Under the pieces are notes generated by a model. That model was not told the origin of the DNA. It searched no databases and saw nothing but the letters and a program-made list of their open reading frames with translations. Below are positions 37,629-47,046 of a stretch of DNA of 64,000 nucleotides, in pieces (the stretch's first letter is position 1; each line of letters opens with the position of its first letter). The stretch covers positions 33,410 through 97,409 of the forward strand of contig JBBQCZ010000001.1 of the NCBI GenBank assembly GCA_038319215.1, written 5' to 3'. The stretch is from Bact-19 sp038319215. Its GTDB lineage: Bacteria > Bacteroidota > Bacteroidia > Bacteroidales > ML635J-15. Position numbers and translations under genes: made by a program.

Positions 37629-38849
37629 ATGGATTTGCAAGGGATAAAGCAAAGATTCGAAATTATTGGCAATTCGCCAGGTCTAAATAGGGCTTTGGAT
37701 ATTGCCGTGCAGGTTGCTCCCACAGATTTGTCTGTGCTTATTACTGGTGAAAGTGGTGTTGGCAAAGAAAGAATACCTCAAATTATTCATTCACAAAGTT
37801 TGCGCAAACACAATAATTATATTGCCGTAAATTGCGGCGCTATTCCAGAAGGAACAATTGACTCCGAACTTTTTGGCCACGTAAAAGGTTCTTTTACAAG
37901 TGCTCATAGCGACAGAAAAGGATATTTTGAAGAAGCCGACAAGGGCACAATTTTTCTCGATGAGGTTGCCGAATTGCCTCTTTCTACTCAGGTTCGCTTG
38001 CTTAGAGTTTTAGAAACAGGCGAGTATTTAAAAGTTGGATCATCAAAAGCCGAGAAAACAAATGTTCGAGTGGTGGCTGCAACAAATGTCGATTTACAGG
38101 TGCGTGTAAGCGAAGGTAAATTTCGCGAAGACTTATATTATAGACTAAACACAGTACCTATTTTTATGCCTCCTTTACGAAATAGACAGGATGATATTTA
38201 CCTTCTATTTAGGAAGTTTGCAAATGACTTTGCCGAAAAATACAGAATGCCATCAATTCGTCTTTCCGATGATGCGGTACTTTCTCTAAATACTTATAGA
38301 TGGCCAGGAAATATCCGTCAATTAAAAAATATTACCGAGCAAATTTCTATAATTGAGGAACAAAGACACATATCTGGTGATGTATTAAAAACATATCTTA
38401 CAGGAGCAGAATCTTCGAATTTACCAGCTTTGGCAAAGAAGCAAGGCTATGATAATTTTGCCTCCGAACGCGAAATTTTATATCAAGTATTGTTCGACAT
38501 GAAAAAAGACATGAATGAACTAAAAATGCTTGTAAACGATATTATTCGTCAAAATCCAAACGTTAAAGTAAATGACTTTACAGCGAGAGCTGTTAACGAT
38601 TTTGAAGAAGATTTAACGATAGATAGCATTAAACATATTTATCACGACGAACCAGTACGTAGGAAAACCGATTTCGAGGAACATGGCGAAGTGGTTGAAG
38701 AAGTTCTTTCATTGTCGGAGCAGGAACGTGATTTGATAATTAAATCTTTAGATAAAAATAATAACAAACGAAAGCTTGCTGCCGAAGAGTTGGGTATTTC
38801 TGAAAGAACACTTTATCGCAAGATAAAAGAATATAATATTTTGAAGTAA
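37629..38849 (+). CDS. Sigma-54-dependent activator with Fis-type HTH, no receiver domain
   Basis: 406 residues. The AAA+ domain starts almost at the N-terminus (about 8-240): Walker A GESGVGKE, loop GSFTSA in place of GAFTGA, Walker B GTIFLDEVAE, and RWPGNIRQLKN. The C-terminus (about 360-406) is a Fis-type helix-turn-helix (NKRKLAAEELGISERTLYRK). There is no receiver, PAS or GAF domain, so control may be by partner binding or by expression level. It sits at the head of the lptE-TPR-secG group, an order I recall from other Bacteroidota. It complements in architecture the regulator at 24417, which lacks the HTH. Confidence 0.9.
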   Translation: MDLQGIKQRFEIIGNSPGLNRALDIAVQVAPTDLSVLITGESGVGKERIPQIIHSQSLRKHNNYIAVNCGAIPEGTIDSELFGHVKGSFTSAHSDRKGYFEEADKGTIFLDEVAELPLSTQVRLLRVLETGEYLKVGSSKAEKTNVRVVAATNVDLQVRVSEGKFREDLYYRLNTVPIFMPPLRNRQDDIYLLFRKFANDFAEKYRMPSIRLSDDAVLSLNTYRWPGNIRQLKNITEQISIIEEQRHISGDVLKTYLTGAESSNLPALAKKQGYDNFASEREILYQVLFDMKKDMNELKMLVNDIIRQNPNVKVNDFTARAVNDFEEDLTIDSIKHIYHDEPVRRKTDFEEHGEVVEEVLSLSEQERDLIIKSLDKNNNKRKLAAEELGISERTLYRKIKEYNILK

Positions 38850-38958
38850 TTTACACCTCCGGCCTAACAACATAAAGCTTGGAGAAAGAATAAAATAAAG
38901 TAAAACAAAAGAGCATATCGTGAAAGTAAATAATATAAAAAAAAGTGACAGCAAGAAG

Positions 38959-39465
38959 ATGCGATTTTTCATAATTCCGTCTATTGTTTTGTTTTCTATA
39001 GTTTTAAGCTCGTGCAAAGGAGGTTATTCGTTTACTGGACAAGATATTTCTGCAGATATAAAAACTGTACAAATCAGTTATTTTCCTAATCAGGCTAGCA
39101 TGGTTCAACCAAATTTAAGTAATGTTTTTACAGAGGCACTTAAAGATAAATTCATTTCACAGACGAATTTGGAAATGGTTACTTACGATGGTGATATTTC
39201 ATTTGAAGGAATGATAACTAATTATACTGTAAATGCTCAGGCTTTTCAAGGAAATGAAACAGCTGCATTAAACAGATTAACAATTTCGGTAAAAGTGAAA
39301 TTTACAAACACATCCGAACCTGCAAAAAGCTTTGAAACAACATTTAGCAGATATGCTGATTTTGAAAGTACGCAGAGTCTTAATAGTGTTGAGGGCGACC
39401 TTATGCAACAAATAAGTGATGAACTTGTAACAGATATTTTTAATAAAGCAGTAGCAAACTGGTAA
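38959..39465 (+). CDS. lptE: LptE family LPS-assembly lipoprotein
   Basis: 168 residues from ATG 38959 (MRFFIIPSIVLF), with a lipobox IVLSSC, so the mature protein is lipid-anchored. A longer frame from GTG 38920 adds 13 charged residues and is less like a signal peptide. The mature part (GYSFTGQDISADIKTVQISY, NLSNVFTEALKDKF, FSRYADFES) matches the Bacteroidota LptE-like family, the plug of the LptD outer-membrane LPS transporter. LptD is not in the window. It is followed by the TPR gene after one base, so they are co-translated. Confidence 0.8.
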   Translation: MRFFIIPSIVLFSIVLSSCKGGYSFTGQDISADIKTVQISYFPNQASMVQPNLSNVFTEALKDKFISQTNLEMVTYDGDISFEGMITNYTVNAQAFQGNETAALNRLTISVKVKFTNTSEPAKSFETTFSRYADFESTQSLNSVEGDLMQQISDELVTDIFNKAVANW

Positions 39466-39466
39466 T

Positions 39467-40897
39467 ATGAACAGAGAACAATTCATTAAATATACTTCCG
39501 ATTTTTCATTGCTCGATTCAAAGAGCCTTGAAGAGATTAGGGTATTAATTGAAGAGTTCCCTCACTTTCAATCTGCTTGGATATTATTTGCGAAGAATCT
39601 CCACATTCTTAAAGATGTTAGATTCGAAAGCAAACTTAAAATCGCATCTGTTTATATTCCAGACAGAAGAGTATTGTCGCGAATAATAAATGGAGCTTAT
39701 GTTCCGGGGGAAAATACTAATTTTGAATCAACAACAGTAGATGTAGTCTCACCAATAGCGCCTAAAGTTGAAGAAATACAGATAATATCGCAATTGGACA
39801 GTACTTCAGATGTTGAAGATATTTTGCAAACTGAAGTTGTTGCACAGGAAAATATTGACGAAAAAGCAGAACCAATTGAATCCGAAGTCAAAGAAGTTGA
39901 ATTAAATGAAACTCCAAAACCTATAATTCCTGTAGTAATTGAACTTGTTGACGAAAATACAGAGCAATTAGAAATCGTTTCTATTTCTCCTACAGATAAT
40001 TCTCTTGAAAATGAACAAGATTCAGAAATAATTGAACTAGAGCTAGAGATTATTTCAATTGAGAAAGACAAGATTGATGGGATAGGGGAAACTTTAAATG
40101 TAGAAGCAGATAAGCTTACCGAACTTCCATCGTCAATATCTGATATTACAACCGAGAGTGAGAATCTAGAACCCGTTTCTCAGGATTTTTTATCAAGTGC
40201 TGCGGACAGAATACTTCAAAACATCGACGATATTAAAGCTGGAAATTATGATAATATAAATCAATCAGAAAATCTGGAGACTGAAGCCGATAAGCTTCGT
40301 CTAATCATAGAACAACGATTAAAAGAATTAGGCATTTCTCCACCGGCAAAAAAAGTTGAGAAAAAGGAGGAGGAAATTGAAGATCCAGCAAAAAAATCGG
40401 AAGAAATTGAAAATGCAGGGAGTCAAATTAGCGATTTTGTGAACTCGATAAGTCTCGAAGGGACGTCGGAATCTATCGTAATTTGTGATAAAGAACTGTT
40501 GGATTTTGACTTTGAAGGCACAAATCTGACAGAATCCGTTGACAAAGATACCGAAATAGAGTTCAAAGTTGACCATTTAGGTCAGTCAAAAGAACAAATA
40601 TTAGAGATTAATAAGCCTAAAAAAGCTGAATTAATTGATAGATTTTTGGCCCTAAATCCTCGTATTGTTCCAGACCGCGAATATGTGTCAAACGATTCTG
40701 CTGCAATGAACTCTCTATTGTCTGATGATGAGGAATTATTCAGTGAAACACTTGCAAAAATATACATTAGCCAGGGCCATCTTGAGAAGGCAATTTTAAC
40801 TTATGAAAAATTATGTTTGAAATATCCCGAAAAAAATATTTACTTTGCGAGTCAAATTGAAAAAATAAAAGAATTAATAAAAAATAAAAAGAATTAG
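39467..40897 (+). CDS. TPR-type protein with an acidic linker
   Basis: 476 residues. The N-terminus (1-80) holds helices with FPHFQSAWILFAKNLH, a TPR-like half. The middle (about 90-380) is a Glu/Asp/Ser/Ile-rich low-complexity linker. The C-terminus (about 390-476) has ELIDRFLALNPRIVPD and SETLAKIYISQGHLEKAI, a TPR repeat. No signal peptide. It lies between lptE and secG with gaps of 1 and 2 bases, so it is translated with envelope-biogenesis genes. Its function is unknown; a cytosolic adaptor is a guess. Confidence 0.75.
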   Translation: MNREQFIKYTSDFSLLDSKSLEEIRVLIEEFPHFQSAWILFAKNLHILKDVRFESKLKIASVYIPDRRVLSRIINGAYVPGENTNFESTTVDVVSPIAPKVEEIQIISQLDSTSDVEDILQTEVVAQENIDEKAEPIESEVKEVELNETPKPIIPVVIELVDENTEQLEIVSISPTDNSLENEQDSEIIELELEIISIEKDKIDGIGETLNVEADKLTELPSSISDITTESENLEPVSQDFLSSAADRILQNIDDIKAGNYDNINQSENLETEADKLRLIIEQRLKELGISPPAKKVEKKEEEIEDPAKKSEEIENAGSQISDFVNSISLEGTSESIVICDKELLDFDFEGTNLTESVDKDTEIEFKVDHLGQSKEQILEINKPKKAELIDRFLALNPRIVPDREYVSNDSAAMNSLLSDDEELFSETLAKIYISQGHLEKAILTYEKLCLKYPEKNIYFASQIEKIKELIKNKKN

Positions 40898-40899
40898 TT

Positions 40900-41199
40900 A
40901 TGTATATCTTTTTCTCTATAATGATTATCGTGTGTGCTATTCTGTTAATATTAATCGTATTAGTGCAGAACAGCAAAGGTGGTGGATTAGCTTCTGGCTT
41001 TGGTCAAGGCAATCAAGTAATGGGCGTTAAAAAAACTGCAGACTTTCTCGAGAAAGCTACTTGGACTCTTGCAGGTGGATTATTGGTTTTCTGCTTATTA
41101 GCAAGTTTCTCTATTCCTCAAGGAAAAGTAAAAGAACCTGTTAAACAAGAACAGCCTACACAAAACACTCCAACTGCTCCTGCATCTCCAGCAAAGTAA
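40900..41199 (+). CDS. secG: Preprotein translocase subunit SecG
   Basis: 99 residues. Two transmembrane helices (about 3-22 and 55-73) frame the family motif LVQNSKGGGLASGFG, and the tail is Pro/Thr/Lys/Gln-rich. SecG assists SecYEG in moving proteins through the inner membrane. It starts 2 bases after the TPR gene. Confidence 0.9.
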   Translation: MYIFFSIMIIVCAILLILIVLVQNSKGGGLASGFGQGNQVMGVKKTADFLEKATWTLAGGLLVFCLLASFSIPQGKVKEPVKQEQPTQNTPTAPASPAK

Positions 41200-41222
41200 T
41201 TTGTTTTCTTTATGGTTGTTTT

Positions 41223-41262
41223 CAAGCCGCTATGATAAATTAGATGGCTTGATTTTCTATTT
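41223..41262 (+). terminator. Weak terminator-like hairpin after secG
   Basis: CAAGCC (41223-41228) can pair with GGCTTG (41246-41251) across a 17-base loop, followed by a T-rich run. A short stem with a long loop, so only tentative. Confidence 0.35.
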
Positions 41263-41301
41263 GTGGATAGCAGACTTATTTTTACCTGTTTGTAAAATTT
41301 G

Positions 41302-42396
41302 CTAAAGCAATTCGTATTCTTGATTTCTTCTACGTGGGATAAATCCAGCCGAAGCAATTAATGCTTCCATTTCTTCTACTCCCATTTTATAATTTTTACC
41401 TGCTTGAGAAACTACATTTTCTTCGATCATTACGCTGCTCATGTCGTTGGCTCCAGCGAAAAGACTTAACTGACCAATGTCTTTACCCATCGTTAGCCAC
41501 GAGGCCTGTATATTGGGAATATTTACAAGCATAAGTCGACTTATTGCCAACATTCGAAGAAATTCGTGTTGAGTTACTTGTTTAATTTGGGGTTGTTTTT
41601 TTATGAGTCTTGTATTTTCGCCTGCTAATGGCCATAATGTGAAAGAGATAAAACCTTTTGATGATTTTGGTTTTTGTGCCTGAACTTCTCGTATTCTTAT
41701 AAGATGCAAAATCCTTTCTTCTGGAGTTTCAAGATGTCCAAACATCATGGTGGCAGAGGTGGTGAGTCCTTTTAAGTGTGCTAAAGTCATTACATCTAGC
41801 CATTCTTGCGAACTGCATTTAGCTGGACTAATAGCTTTTCTTACTCTGTCGGATAGAATTTCTGCTCCTGCTCCTGGTAAACTGTTTAGTCCAGCAGAAA
41901 TTAGCTCCTCGAGAGTTTCGTCAATAGACAAATTTGATTGCTTTGCAATAAATACAATTTCGGGTGGCCCAAGTGCATGAAGTTTTAAATCTGGGTAATC
42001 GTTTTTTAATTGTTTAAATAAATTTGTGTAGAAGTCCAATTTTAAATCGGGACTCATGCCTCCCTGAAGAAGAATCTGGTTTCCTCCAGCTAAATATAAT
42101 TCATCTATTTTTGTGCGATATTCTTCAATGTTTAATACGTATGCATTCAAATCATTCTTTTTACGACAGAAGTTGCAAAAAAGACAATTAGAAAAGCATA
42201 TATTAGTTAAGTTAATGTTTCTGTCAATAATATAGCTTACAACATTTTCTGGGTGTAGTTTTCTTCTTAAAACATCAGCGGCTAACATCAATTCGGATAA
42301 ATTAGCTTCTTTAAAAAGTAAAAGCCCTTCTTCAGGGCTCAGAAATTGTAAATCTAAAGCTTTATTTAGAAGACGATTGATTTTATTAGTATTCAT
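41302..42396 (-). CDS. mqnC: Cyclic dehypoxanthinyl futalosine synthase (radical SAM)
   Basis: 364 residues from ATG 42396 (a GTG one codon earlier is the alternative). The radical-SAM cluster motif C67-x3-C71-x2-C74 lies in ICFSNCLFCNF, followed by GGNQILLQGGMSPDL, GLNSLPGAGAEILSDRVRK, TTSATMMFGH and SFTLWPLAGENT, the MqnC/CofH pattern. It converts dehypoxanthine futalosine to the cyclic form in the futalosine route to menaquinone. Other mqn genes are not in the window. It follows the Crp/Fnr regulator by 8 bases, so oxygen or redox control by that operon is plausible but not shown. Confidence 0.9.
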   Translation of the reverse strand: MNTNKINRLLNKALDLQFLSPEEGLLLFKEANLSELMLAADVLRRKLHPENVVSYIIDRNINLTNICFSNCLFCNFCRKKNDLNAYVLNIEEYRTKIDELYLAGGNQILLQGGMSPDLKLDFYTNLFKQLKNDYPDLKLHALGPPEIVFIAKQSNLSIDETLEELISAGLNSLPGAGAEILSDRVRKAISPAKCSSQEWLDVMTLAHLKGLTTSATMMFGHLETPEERILHLIRIREVQAQKPKSSKGFISFTLWPLAGENTRLIKKQPQIKQVTQHEFLRMLAISRLMLVNIPNIQASWLTMGKDIGQLSLFAGANDMSSVMIEENVVSQAGKNYKMGVEEMEALIASAGFIPRRRNQEYELL

Positions 42397-42404
42397 CACA
42401 ATGC

Positions 42405-43109
42405 TTAATAAACATTACTGATTTTCTTCAGCTTAACTAAGTCGATTAGCTTTATTTTTCTGCCTTGAAGCTCAATAATACCTTCTGTTTTAAATTCGGA
42501 AAGCAATCTTATTACCGACTCAGTAGCAGTTCCGATAATATTTGCAAGCTCTTCTCTCGTTAAAGAAATATTTATCAATCCGTCATCATTAATCCCAAAT
42601 TCATCTTTTAATTGAAGAAGAATTTCTGCCAATCTTTCTCTAACAGATTTTTGTGCAATGTCTGTAATATAATCATTTGCTTCGCCCAATTCTTTGCAAG
42701 CAATTTGAAGTAGCTCAATTCCAAATTCACTGTTTTCACGCAAAAGATGGTATAATTCTGGAGTTGAAATATGACATATAATTGAATCTTCAAGAACTTT
42801 TACACTTGTGCAAGCCGGTTCGCCATTAATTACCGAACGATATCCAATTACATCTCCTTGTTTAGCAAATTTTATTATTTGCTCTTTGCCCTCAACTCCC
42901 GTTTTATAAATTTTTAATATCCCTTTATTAATACAAAAAATGCCACTTACTCTGTTGCCCTCCTCATAAAGAATTTTGCCCTTTTTTACAACTATGCAGG
43001 TTTTATTATTGTTTAGAAAATCAATCTGAGCCGGATTAAGTTTCTTAAAAAATGTATTGAATTCATTATTACAAACGCTACATGTGGGCTCTTCAAAATT
43101 CTTATTCAT
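42405..43109 (-). CDS. Crp/Fnr family transcriptional regulator
   Basis: 234 residues from ATG 43109; a TTG at 43115 is not needed. A cyclic-nucleotide-type beta-barrel covers about 15-140 (GKILYEEGN, INKGILKIYK, GDVIGYRSVINGE) and a winged HTH about 165-220 (SLTREELANIIGTATESVIR). The N-terminus has C-x2-C (PTCSVC) and another C near residue 40, so a redox or Fe-S role as in Fnr is conceivable, but the four-cysteine Fnr pattern is not clear. It heads the mqnC operon and has its own promoter. Confidence 0.88.
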   Translation of the reverse strand: MNKNFEEPTCSVCNNEFNTFFKKLNPAQIDFLNNNKTCIVVKKGKILYEEGNRVSGIFCINKGILKIYKTGVEGKEQIIKFAKQGDVIGYRSVINGEPACTSVKVLEDSIICHISTPELYHLLRENSEFGIELLQIACKELGEANDYITDIAQKSVRERLAEILLQLKDEFGINDDGLINISLTREELANIIGTATESVIRLLSEFKTEGIIELQGRKIKLIDLVKLKKISNVY

Positions 43110-43130
43110 AAGCAATTAAGTATTTTTTTA

Positions 43131-43138
43131 CAAATATA
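43131..43138 (-). promoter_or_regulatory. -7 promoter element before the Crp/Fnr gene
   Basis: The minus strand reads TATATTTG (TAnnTTTG), 21 bases before ATG 43109. Confidence 0.6.
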
Positions 43139-43254
43139 ATAAATATCAATTACACAACAATTGACAAATGTATAATTATAGAACACAGTTATTTAAAATA
43201 TTGGTAATTACTTATTTATGTGCTTTTTTATAGACAGAAATTGTAGAATTTGTT

Positions 43255-43262
43255 TACTTTTG
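43255..43262 (+). promoter_or_regulatory. -7 promoter element before the ROK gene
   Basis: TACTTTTG fits TAnnTTTG and ends 25 bases before ATG 43288. Confidence 0.55.
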
Positions 43263-43287
43263 GACTGTGTTTTTTTAATAAGTATGT

Positions 43288-44397
43288 ATGATTATTTTAA
43301 CTTTGGATGCCGGAGGGACTAATTTTGTCTTTTCTGCAATAAAAGATAGAAAACAGTGGGGACAGAAAATCCAAAAACCGTCTAACGGAGATAATCTGGA
43401 CCTATGCTTGCAAAATATAATTGATGGATTTACGCAATTAGCCAAAGAGTCAAACTTTGAAATCGATGCAATAAGTTTTGCTTTTCCTGGGCCTGCCGAT
43501 TTTAGTAAAGGTATAATTGGGGATTTACAAAACTTACCCGCTTTTCGTGGTGGGGTTGCTCTTGGCCCAATGCTTGAAGAAATATTTAAAGTGCCAGTAT
43601 TTATTAATAATGATGGCGATTTATACGCTTTAGGCGAAGCCTTAGCTGGCACATTGCCGTTTGTTAATTCGGAACTAAAAAATAATAATAGCTCAAAGCA
43701 ATATAAAAATTTAAGCGGAATGACAATTGGTACCGGATTCGGTGCTGGCTTGGTTCATGATGGGATTTTAATTAAAGGCGATAATATCTGTGCAGGCGAG
43801 ATTTTTGCAACATCAAATAGAGTGGCGCCAGAATTTAATAGCGAAGAAGGGGTAAGTAAAAGAGCTGTTAGATATTTTTATTCCGAATTTGCTGAAATTA
43901 ATTTTGAAGATTCTCCTCAACCAAAAGAGATTTTTGAAATTGCTAAAAGAAGCAAAAAGGGAAATAGTGTAGCTGCAATAAAAGCGTATGAAAAAATTGG
44001 TCGTTATATTGGCGATTCAATAGCAAATGTAATAACCTTATTTGATTGTATTGTTGTTATTGGTGGTGGTATTGCTGGAGCAAAAGAGTTTATTATTCCT
44101 GGTATAGAAATGGAGTTAAAGCGTGAGTTTTTAAAGCATGATGGAAATAGGGTTCCACGAATTAATCAACAAGTGTTTTGCTTAAATAAGAAAAGCGAAT
44201 TTGAAGATTTTTTGCAGGAGCGCGAAAAGAAAATTTATATCCCGTTCTCTGATAAAAGCTTATGTTACGACAGTGTTCCAAGATGTGCCTATATGTTCTC
44301 AAATTATGATACCAGTGAAATGATTAGTTTGGGTGCTTATTTTTATGCTATGGAAAAGATTGAAACAAGCAAAAAAGAGATTTTTTCCCAAAGTTAG
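43288..44397 (+). CDS. ROK family sugar kinase (glucokinase-like)
   Basis: 369 residues. The phosphate-1 loop LDAGGTNFVF, the FAFPGPADF motif, the catalytic region INNDGDLYALGEAL, the GTGFGAGLVHDG phosphate-2 loop and the adenosine motif VIGGGIAGAKEF are all present. The zinc-binding H-x-C-x-C-G motif of many ROK proteins is not seen, and the protein is longer than the typical 300 residues, with an extra C-terminal part. It likely phosphorylates a hexose; glucose is the best guess from overall pattern but not proven. It stands alone. Confidence 0.85.
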   Translation: MIILTLDAGGTNFVFSAIKDRKQWGQKIQKPSNGDNLDLCLQNIIDGFTQLAKESNFEIDAISFAFPGPADFSKGIIGDLQNLPAFRGGVALGPMLEEIFKVPVFINNDGDLYALGEALAGTLPFVNSELKNNNSSKQYKNLSGMTIGTGFGAGLVHDGILIKGDNICAGEIFATSNRVAPEFNSEEGVSKRAVRYFYSEFAEINFEDSPQPKEIFEIAKRSKKGNSVAAIKAYEKIGRYIGDSIANVITLFDCIVVIGGGIAGAKEFIIPGIEMELKREFLKHDGNRVPRINQQVFCLNKKSEFEDFLQEREKKIYIPFSDKSLCYDSVPRCAYMFSNYDTSEMISLGAYFYAMEKIETSKKEIFSQS

Positions 44398-44429
44398 TGA
44401 TATGTAATTTTTAATATAGGTTAAAATAC

Positions 44430-44437
44430 TATATTTG
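44430..44437 (+). promoter_or_regulatory. -7 promoter element before gene 44461
   Basis: TATATTTG (TAnnTTTG), 23 bases before ATG 44461. Confidence 0.6.
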
Positions 44438-44460
44438 TCCAAACACAAATAATTTGTAAA

Positions 44461-45591
44461 ATGAAGATGAAATTTTTATCGTTCCTTTTTGTAGTTGTAA
44501 CTTCAACTTACAGTATTTCAGTCTTTGCTCAGGCAGATGTTGTAATAAATAATAAATTTGAAGAGTTTGCTCTTTTTGTTACAGGACAGCAATTCCCTGC
44601 TTCAATTACTGATACCACAATGGATTTGACATTTTGGACGGATTATCAGGCGAAAATAAATGTTGATTGGCCAAGTATGGATAGTTCTAGGCTAAAACCA
44701 ATGGCTGCATGGCGCGAAGAGGAGGTAAACACTAAGATAAACGATTCTTTGACTTTATTTTATCCATTTTCTGGCCCAGATTTTTTGCATGCATACACGC
44801 TGTTTCCAAATGCAGCCAACTATGTATTTCTTGCGCAGGAACAGCTAGGTGAAATCCCTGATTTATCAAAAATGAAACAAGCAGATCTTGCAGATTATTT
44901 GAATAAATTTTATTATTCAATTCGAGATATTTATCAAAGAAGTTACTTTATTACTGGTAGAATGAATACCGACCTGTCAAATGCTAGAGTTAAGGGAGTT
45001 CTGCCTCTTATCGTTTTCTTTATGGCTCAAACGGGGCATTATGTGTCTGACGTAAAATATGAATATATTAGCACAGATGGAAGTTTTCAACCACTTAAAA
45101 GTGTTACAGGCCGTTTTTCGGCGACAGAATGTGTAACTATTAGTTTTAGCACAAAGGAAGATTCTCTTCAACTGAAAACACTAAGATATTTCCGCTGCGA
45201 TATTTCAGATGAGGGATTTAAGGCAACGCCCGGATTTAATAAATATCTTAGCAATTTAGGCGATGTTAACACTTATGTGAAATCGGCTTCTTATCTTTTG
45301 CATTACGGAACATTTACTACAATAAGAAATGTGATATTGGCAATAAGCAAATCTGTACTTCAAGATGATACTGGAATTCCTTACAAATACTACAATACTG
45401 AAAAATGGAATGCATACTTGTACGGAGTCTATGTACAACCAATTTCTGATTTTACTAGTCAATATCTTATGCAAACCGATCTTAAGAAAATCTATGACGA
45501 TGGTGGTGATAATGTTAAAGAATTACCATTTTCTTTGGGCTATCACTGGCGTAGTGGTGAGCAAAACCAGATGTTGTTTATCCGTAAATAG
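44461..45591 (+). CDS. Exported protein of unknown function
   Basis: 376 residues with a signal peptide (MKMKFLSFLFVVVTSTYSIS ... VFAQA). The body is rich in aromatic residues and has no lipobox, transmembrane helix or T9SS tail. Recognisable features are a central stretch RVKGVLPLIVFFMAQTGHYV, a C-terminal HWRSGEQNQMLFI and many Tyr/Asn. I do not recognise the family. It has its own promoter and ends convergent to the FtsX-like permease 220 bases away. Confidence 0.65.
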   Translation: MKMKFLSFLFVVVTSTYSISVFAQADVVINNKFEEFALFVTGQQFPASITDTTMDLTFWTDYQAKINVDWPSMDSSRLKPMAAWREEEVNTKINDSLTLFYPFSGPDFLHAYTLFPNAANYVFLAQEQLGEIPDLSKMKQADLADYLNKFYYSIRDIYQRSYFITGRMNTDLSNARVKGVLPLIVFFMAQTGHYVSDVKYEYISTDGSFQPLKSVTGRFSATECVTISFSTKEDSLQLKTLRYFRCDISDEGFKATPGFNKYLSNLGDVNTYVKSASYLLHYGTFTTIRNVILAISKSVLQDDTGIPYKYYNTEKWNAYLYGVYVQPISDFTSQYLMQTDLKKIYDDGGDNVKELPFSLGYHWRSGEQNQMLFIRK

Positions 45592-45811
45592 ATTAACTAA
45601 GTTCAACATGGCAGTTTGTATTTTGTGATAATTGGGACAAGTTTATTCGCTCCTGATTGCAATAACGTAATTTGATTGTCTTATGTTTTCTTTACTTTCT
45701 GAAAACAGTATCTATTGGTATCGTAAATTTTAAATTAGTATAACTTGTTGTGGAATTTTTGTCTTAGGTTCAGACAAGTTGAACTTTCTTCAAAACCATC
45801 AGCTTAGATTT

Positions 45812-47044
45812 CTAGTATTCAACCCTTGCAAATTTTCTTGTAATATATCTTACAGGATACCATGCTGCGAAAGTACCAATAATCATTACGGTTAAAAACA
45901 CATATATAAAATCTACAGGCTTCATTACCACTGGATAATTTTCAATAATAAACGATCCGCCAGCGCCAAGTTTTACGAGTCCAAATTGTATTTGAGCCCA
46001 GCATACACTTATTCCGATTACAAGGCCAAGAATTGCTCCTGAAGCCGAGATAAACAAGCCTTCTAGGAAAAAAATATTTCGTATGGTTTTATTATTTGCG
46101 CCAAGGCTTTTTAAAATCTGAATGTCATTCTTTTTTTCTATTATCAGCATTGTAAGAGATCCAATAACATTAAATGATGCAATGAGTAAAATGAAAACCA
46201 AAATCATAAATATTGCCCACTTTTCCGACTGCATAATTTTATATGCATATTCGTGCTGCTTATTTCGGTCTTGAACTTCAAAAGAATTTCCCAAAATGCT
46301 TTTAAGTTGTTCGACAGCATTCTTTACATTTGTCCCTTTTTTTAGTTTCAACTCTGCCGAGCTTATTTCTGTTTCATATTCAAGCAATTTGCGAACTTCT
46401 TCTAACGGCATAACAAAATACTTGGTGTCGTATTCTTGTTGAATAGAGAAAATGCCAGAAGTGTAAACTAAGCATTGATTAATATTATCGGCAGCATCTG
46501 AAAAATTGCCGCTAAATTCTTTTGTTCGTCCTGGTATAAACACAGTTACTGGATATGCGTAATCGACAGTTAGTTCTAAATTGTATGCAATGCCTTGACC
46601 AGCAATAGCACATGGGGCTTCGTGATTTCTAAGAAGGTATTCGCCTTGAACAATCATTGAGTCTAAGCCAGTAACTAAATTATACTTTTTGTCAACTCCT
46701 TTAATTGTGGCAATGATTTGTTTTTCGCCACATTGTAACATGGCATTTTCTTCGAGACAAAACGAGTATTCATCAATAAAATCGCAGGTTTTGAGATTCT
46801 TTACAAATTTTGCGTCTGGGTTAAATGTCTTACCAGTAGCAGCAACAATTTTAATGTCAGGATCAAAAGAATTATAAAGCTTTTGCAATAAATCATCGAA
46901 TCCATTAAAAACGGAAAGAATAATTATTAAAGCAGCCGTTCCAGTAGCAACACCTAAAATGGAGATAAACGAAATAATATTAATTGCGTTTCTCGATTTT
47001 TTAGAGATAAGATAACGACGGGCAATATAGAACGGAAAATTCAA
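45812..47044 (-). CDS. FtsX/LolE-like ABC transporter permease, TTG start
   Basis: 410 residues. An N-terminal helix (about 20-45, SFISILGVATGTAALIII), a long periplasmic MacB-type domain, and three C-terminal helices (about 275-300, 325-350, 375-398) give the FtsX/LolC/E topology. The first conserved residues FPFYIARRYLISKKSRNAIN follow a TTG codon at 47044 two bases after the rbfA stop, and no ATG fits, so TTG is the probable start. Its ATPase is not in the window. Lipoprotein release towards the outer membrane is likely by homology, but LolCDE-like assignment is tentative. Confidence 0.82.
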   Translation of the reverse strand: MNFPFYIARRYLISKKSRNAINIISFISILGVATGTAALIIILSVFNGFDDLLQKLYNSFDPDIKIVAATGKTFNPDAKFVKNLKTCDFIDEYSFCLEENAMLQCGEKQIIATIKGVDKKYNLVTGLDSMIVQGEYLLRNHEAPCAIAGQGIAYNLELTVDYAYPVTVFIPGRTKEFSGNFSDAADNINQCLVYTSGIFSIQQEYDTKYFVMPLEEVRKLLEYETEISSAELKLKKGTNVKNAVEQLKSILGNSFEVQDRNKQHEYAYKIMQSEKWAIFMILVFILLIASFNVIGSLTMLIIEKKNDIQILKSLGANNKTIRNIFFLEGLFISASGAILGLVIGISVCWAQIQFGLVKLGAGGSFIIENYPVVMKPVDFIYVFLTVMIIGTFAAWYPVRYITRKFARVEY

Positions 47045-47046
47045 GA

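Noticed and set aside
38920..38958. GTG start at 38920 for LptE
   Set aside because: It would put 13 charged residues ahead of the signal peptide. The ATG at 38959 gives a normal lipoprotein leader, though the GTG cannot be fully excluded.
45592..45811. Short inverted words (aagttcaac ... gttgaactt) between convergent genes
   Set aside because: The arms are only nine bases and lie more than 160 bases apart; no T-run or gene association, so likely chance.
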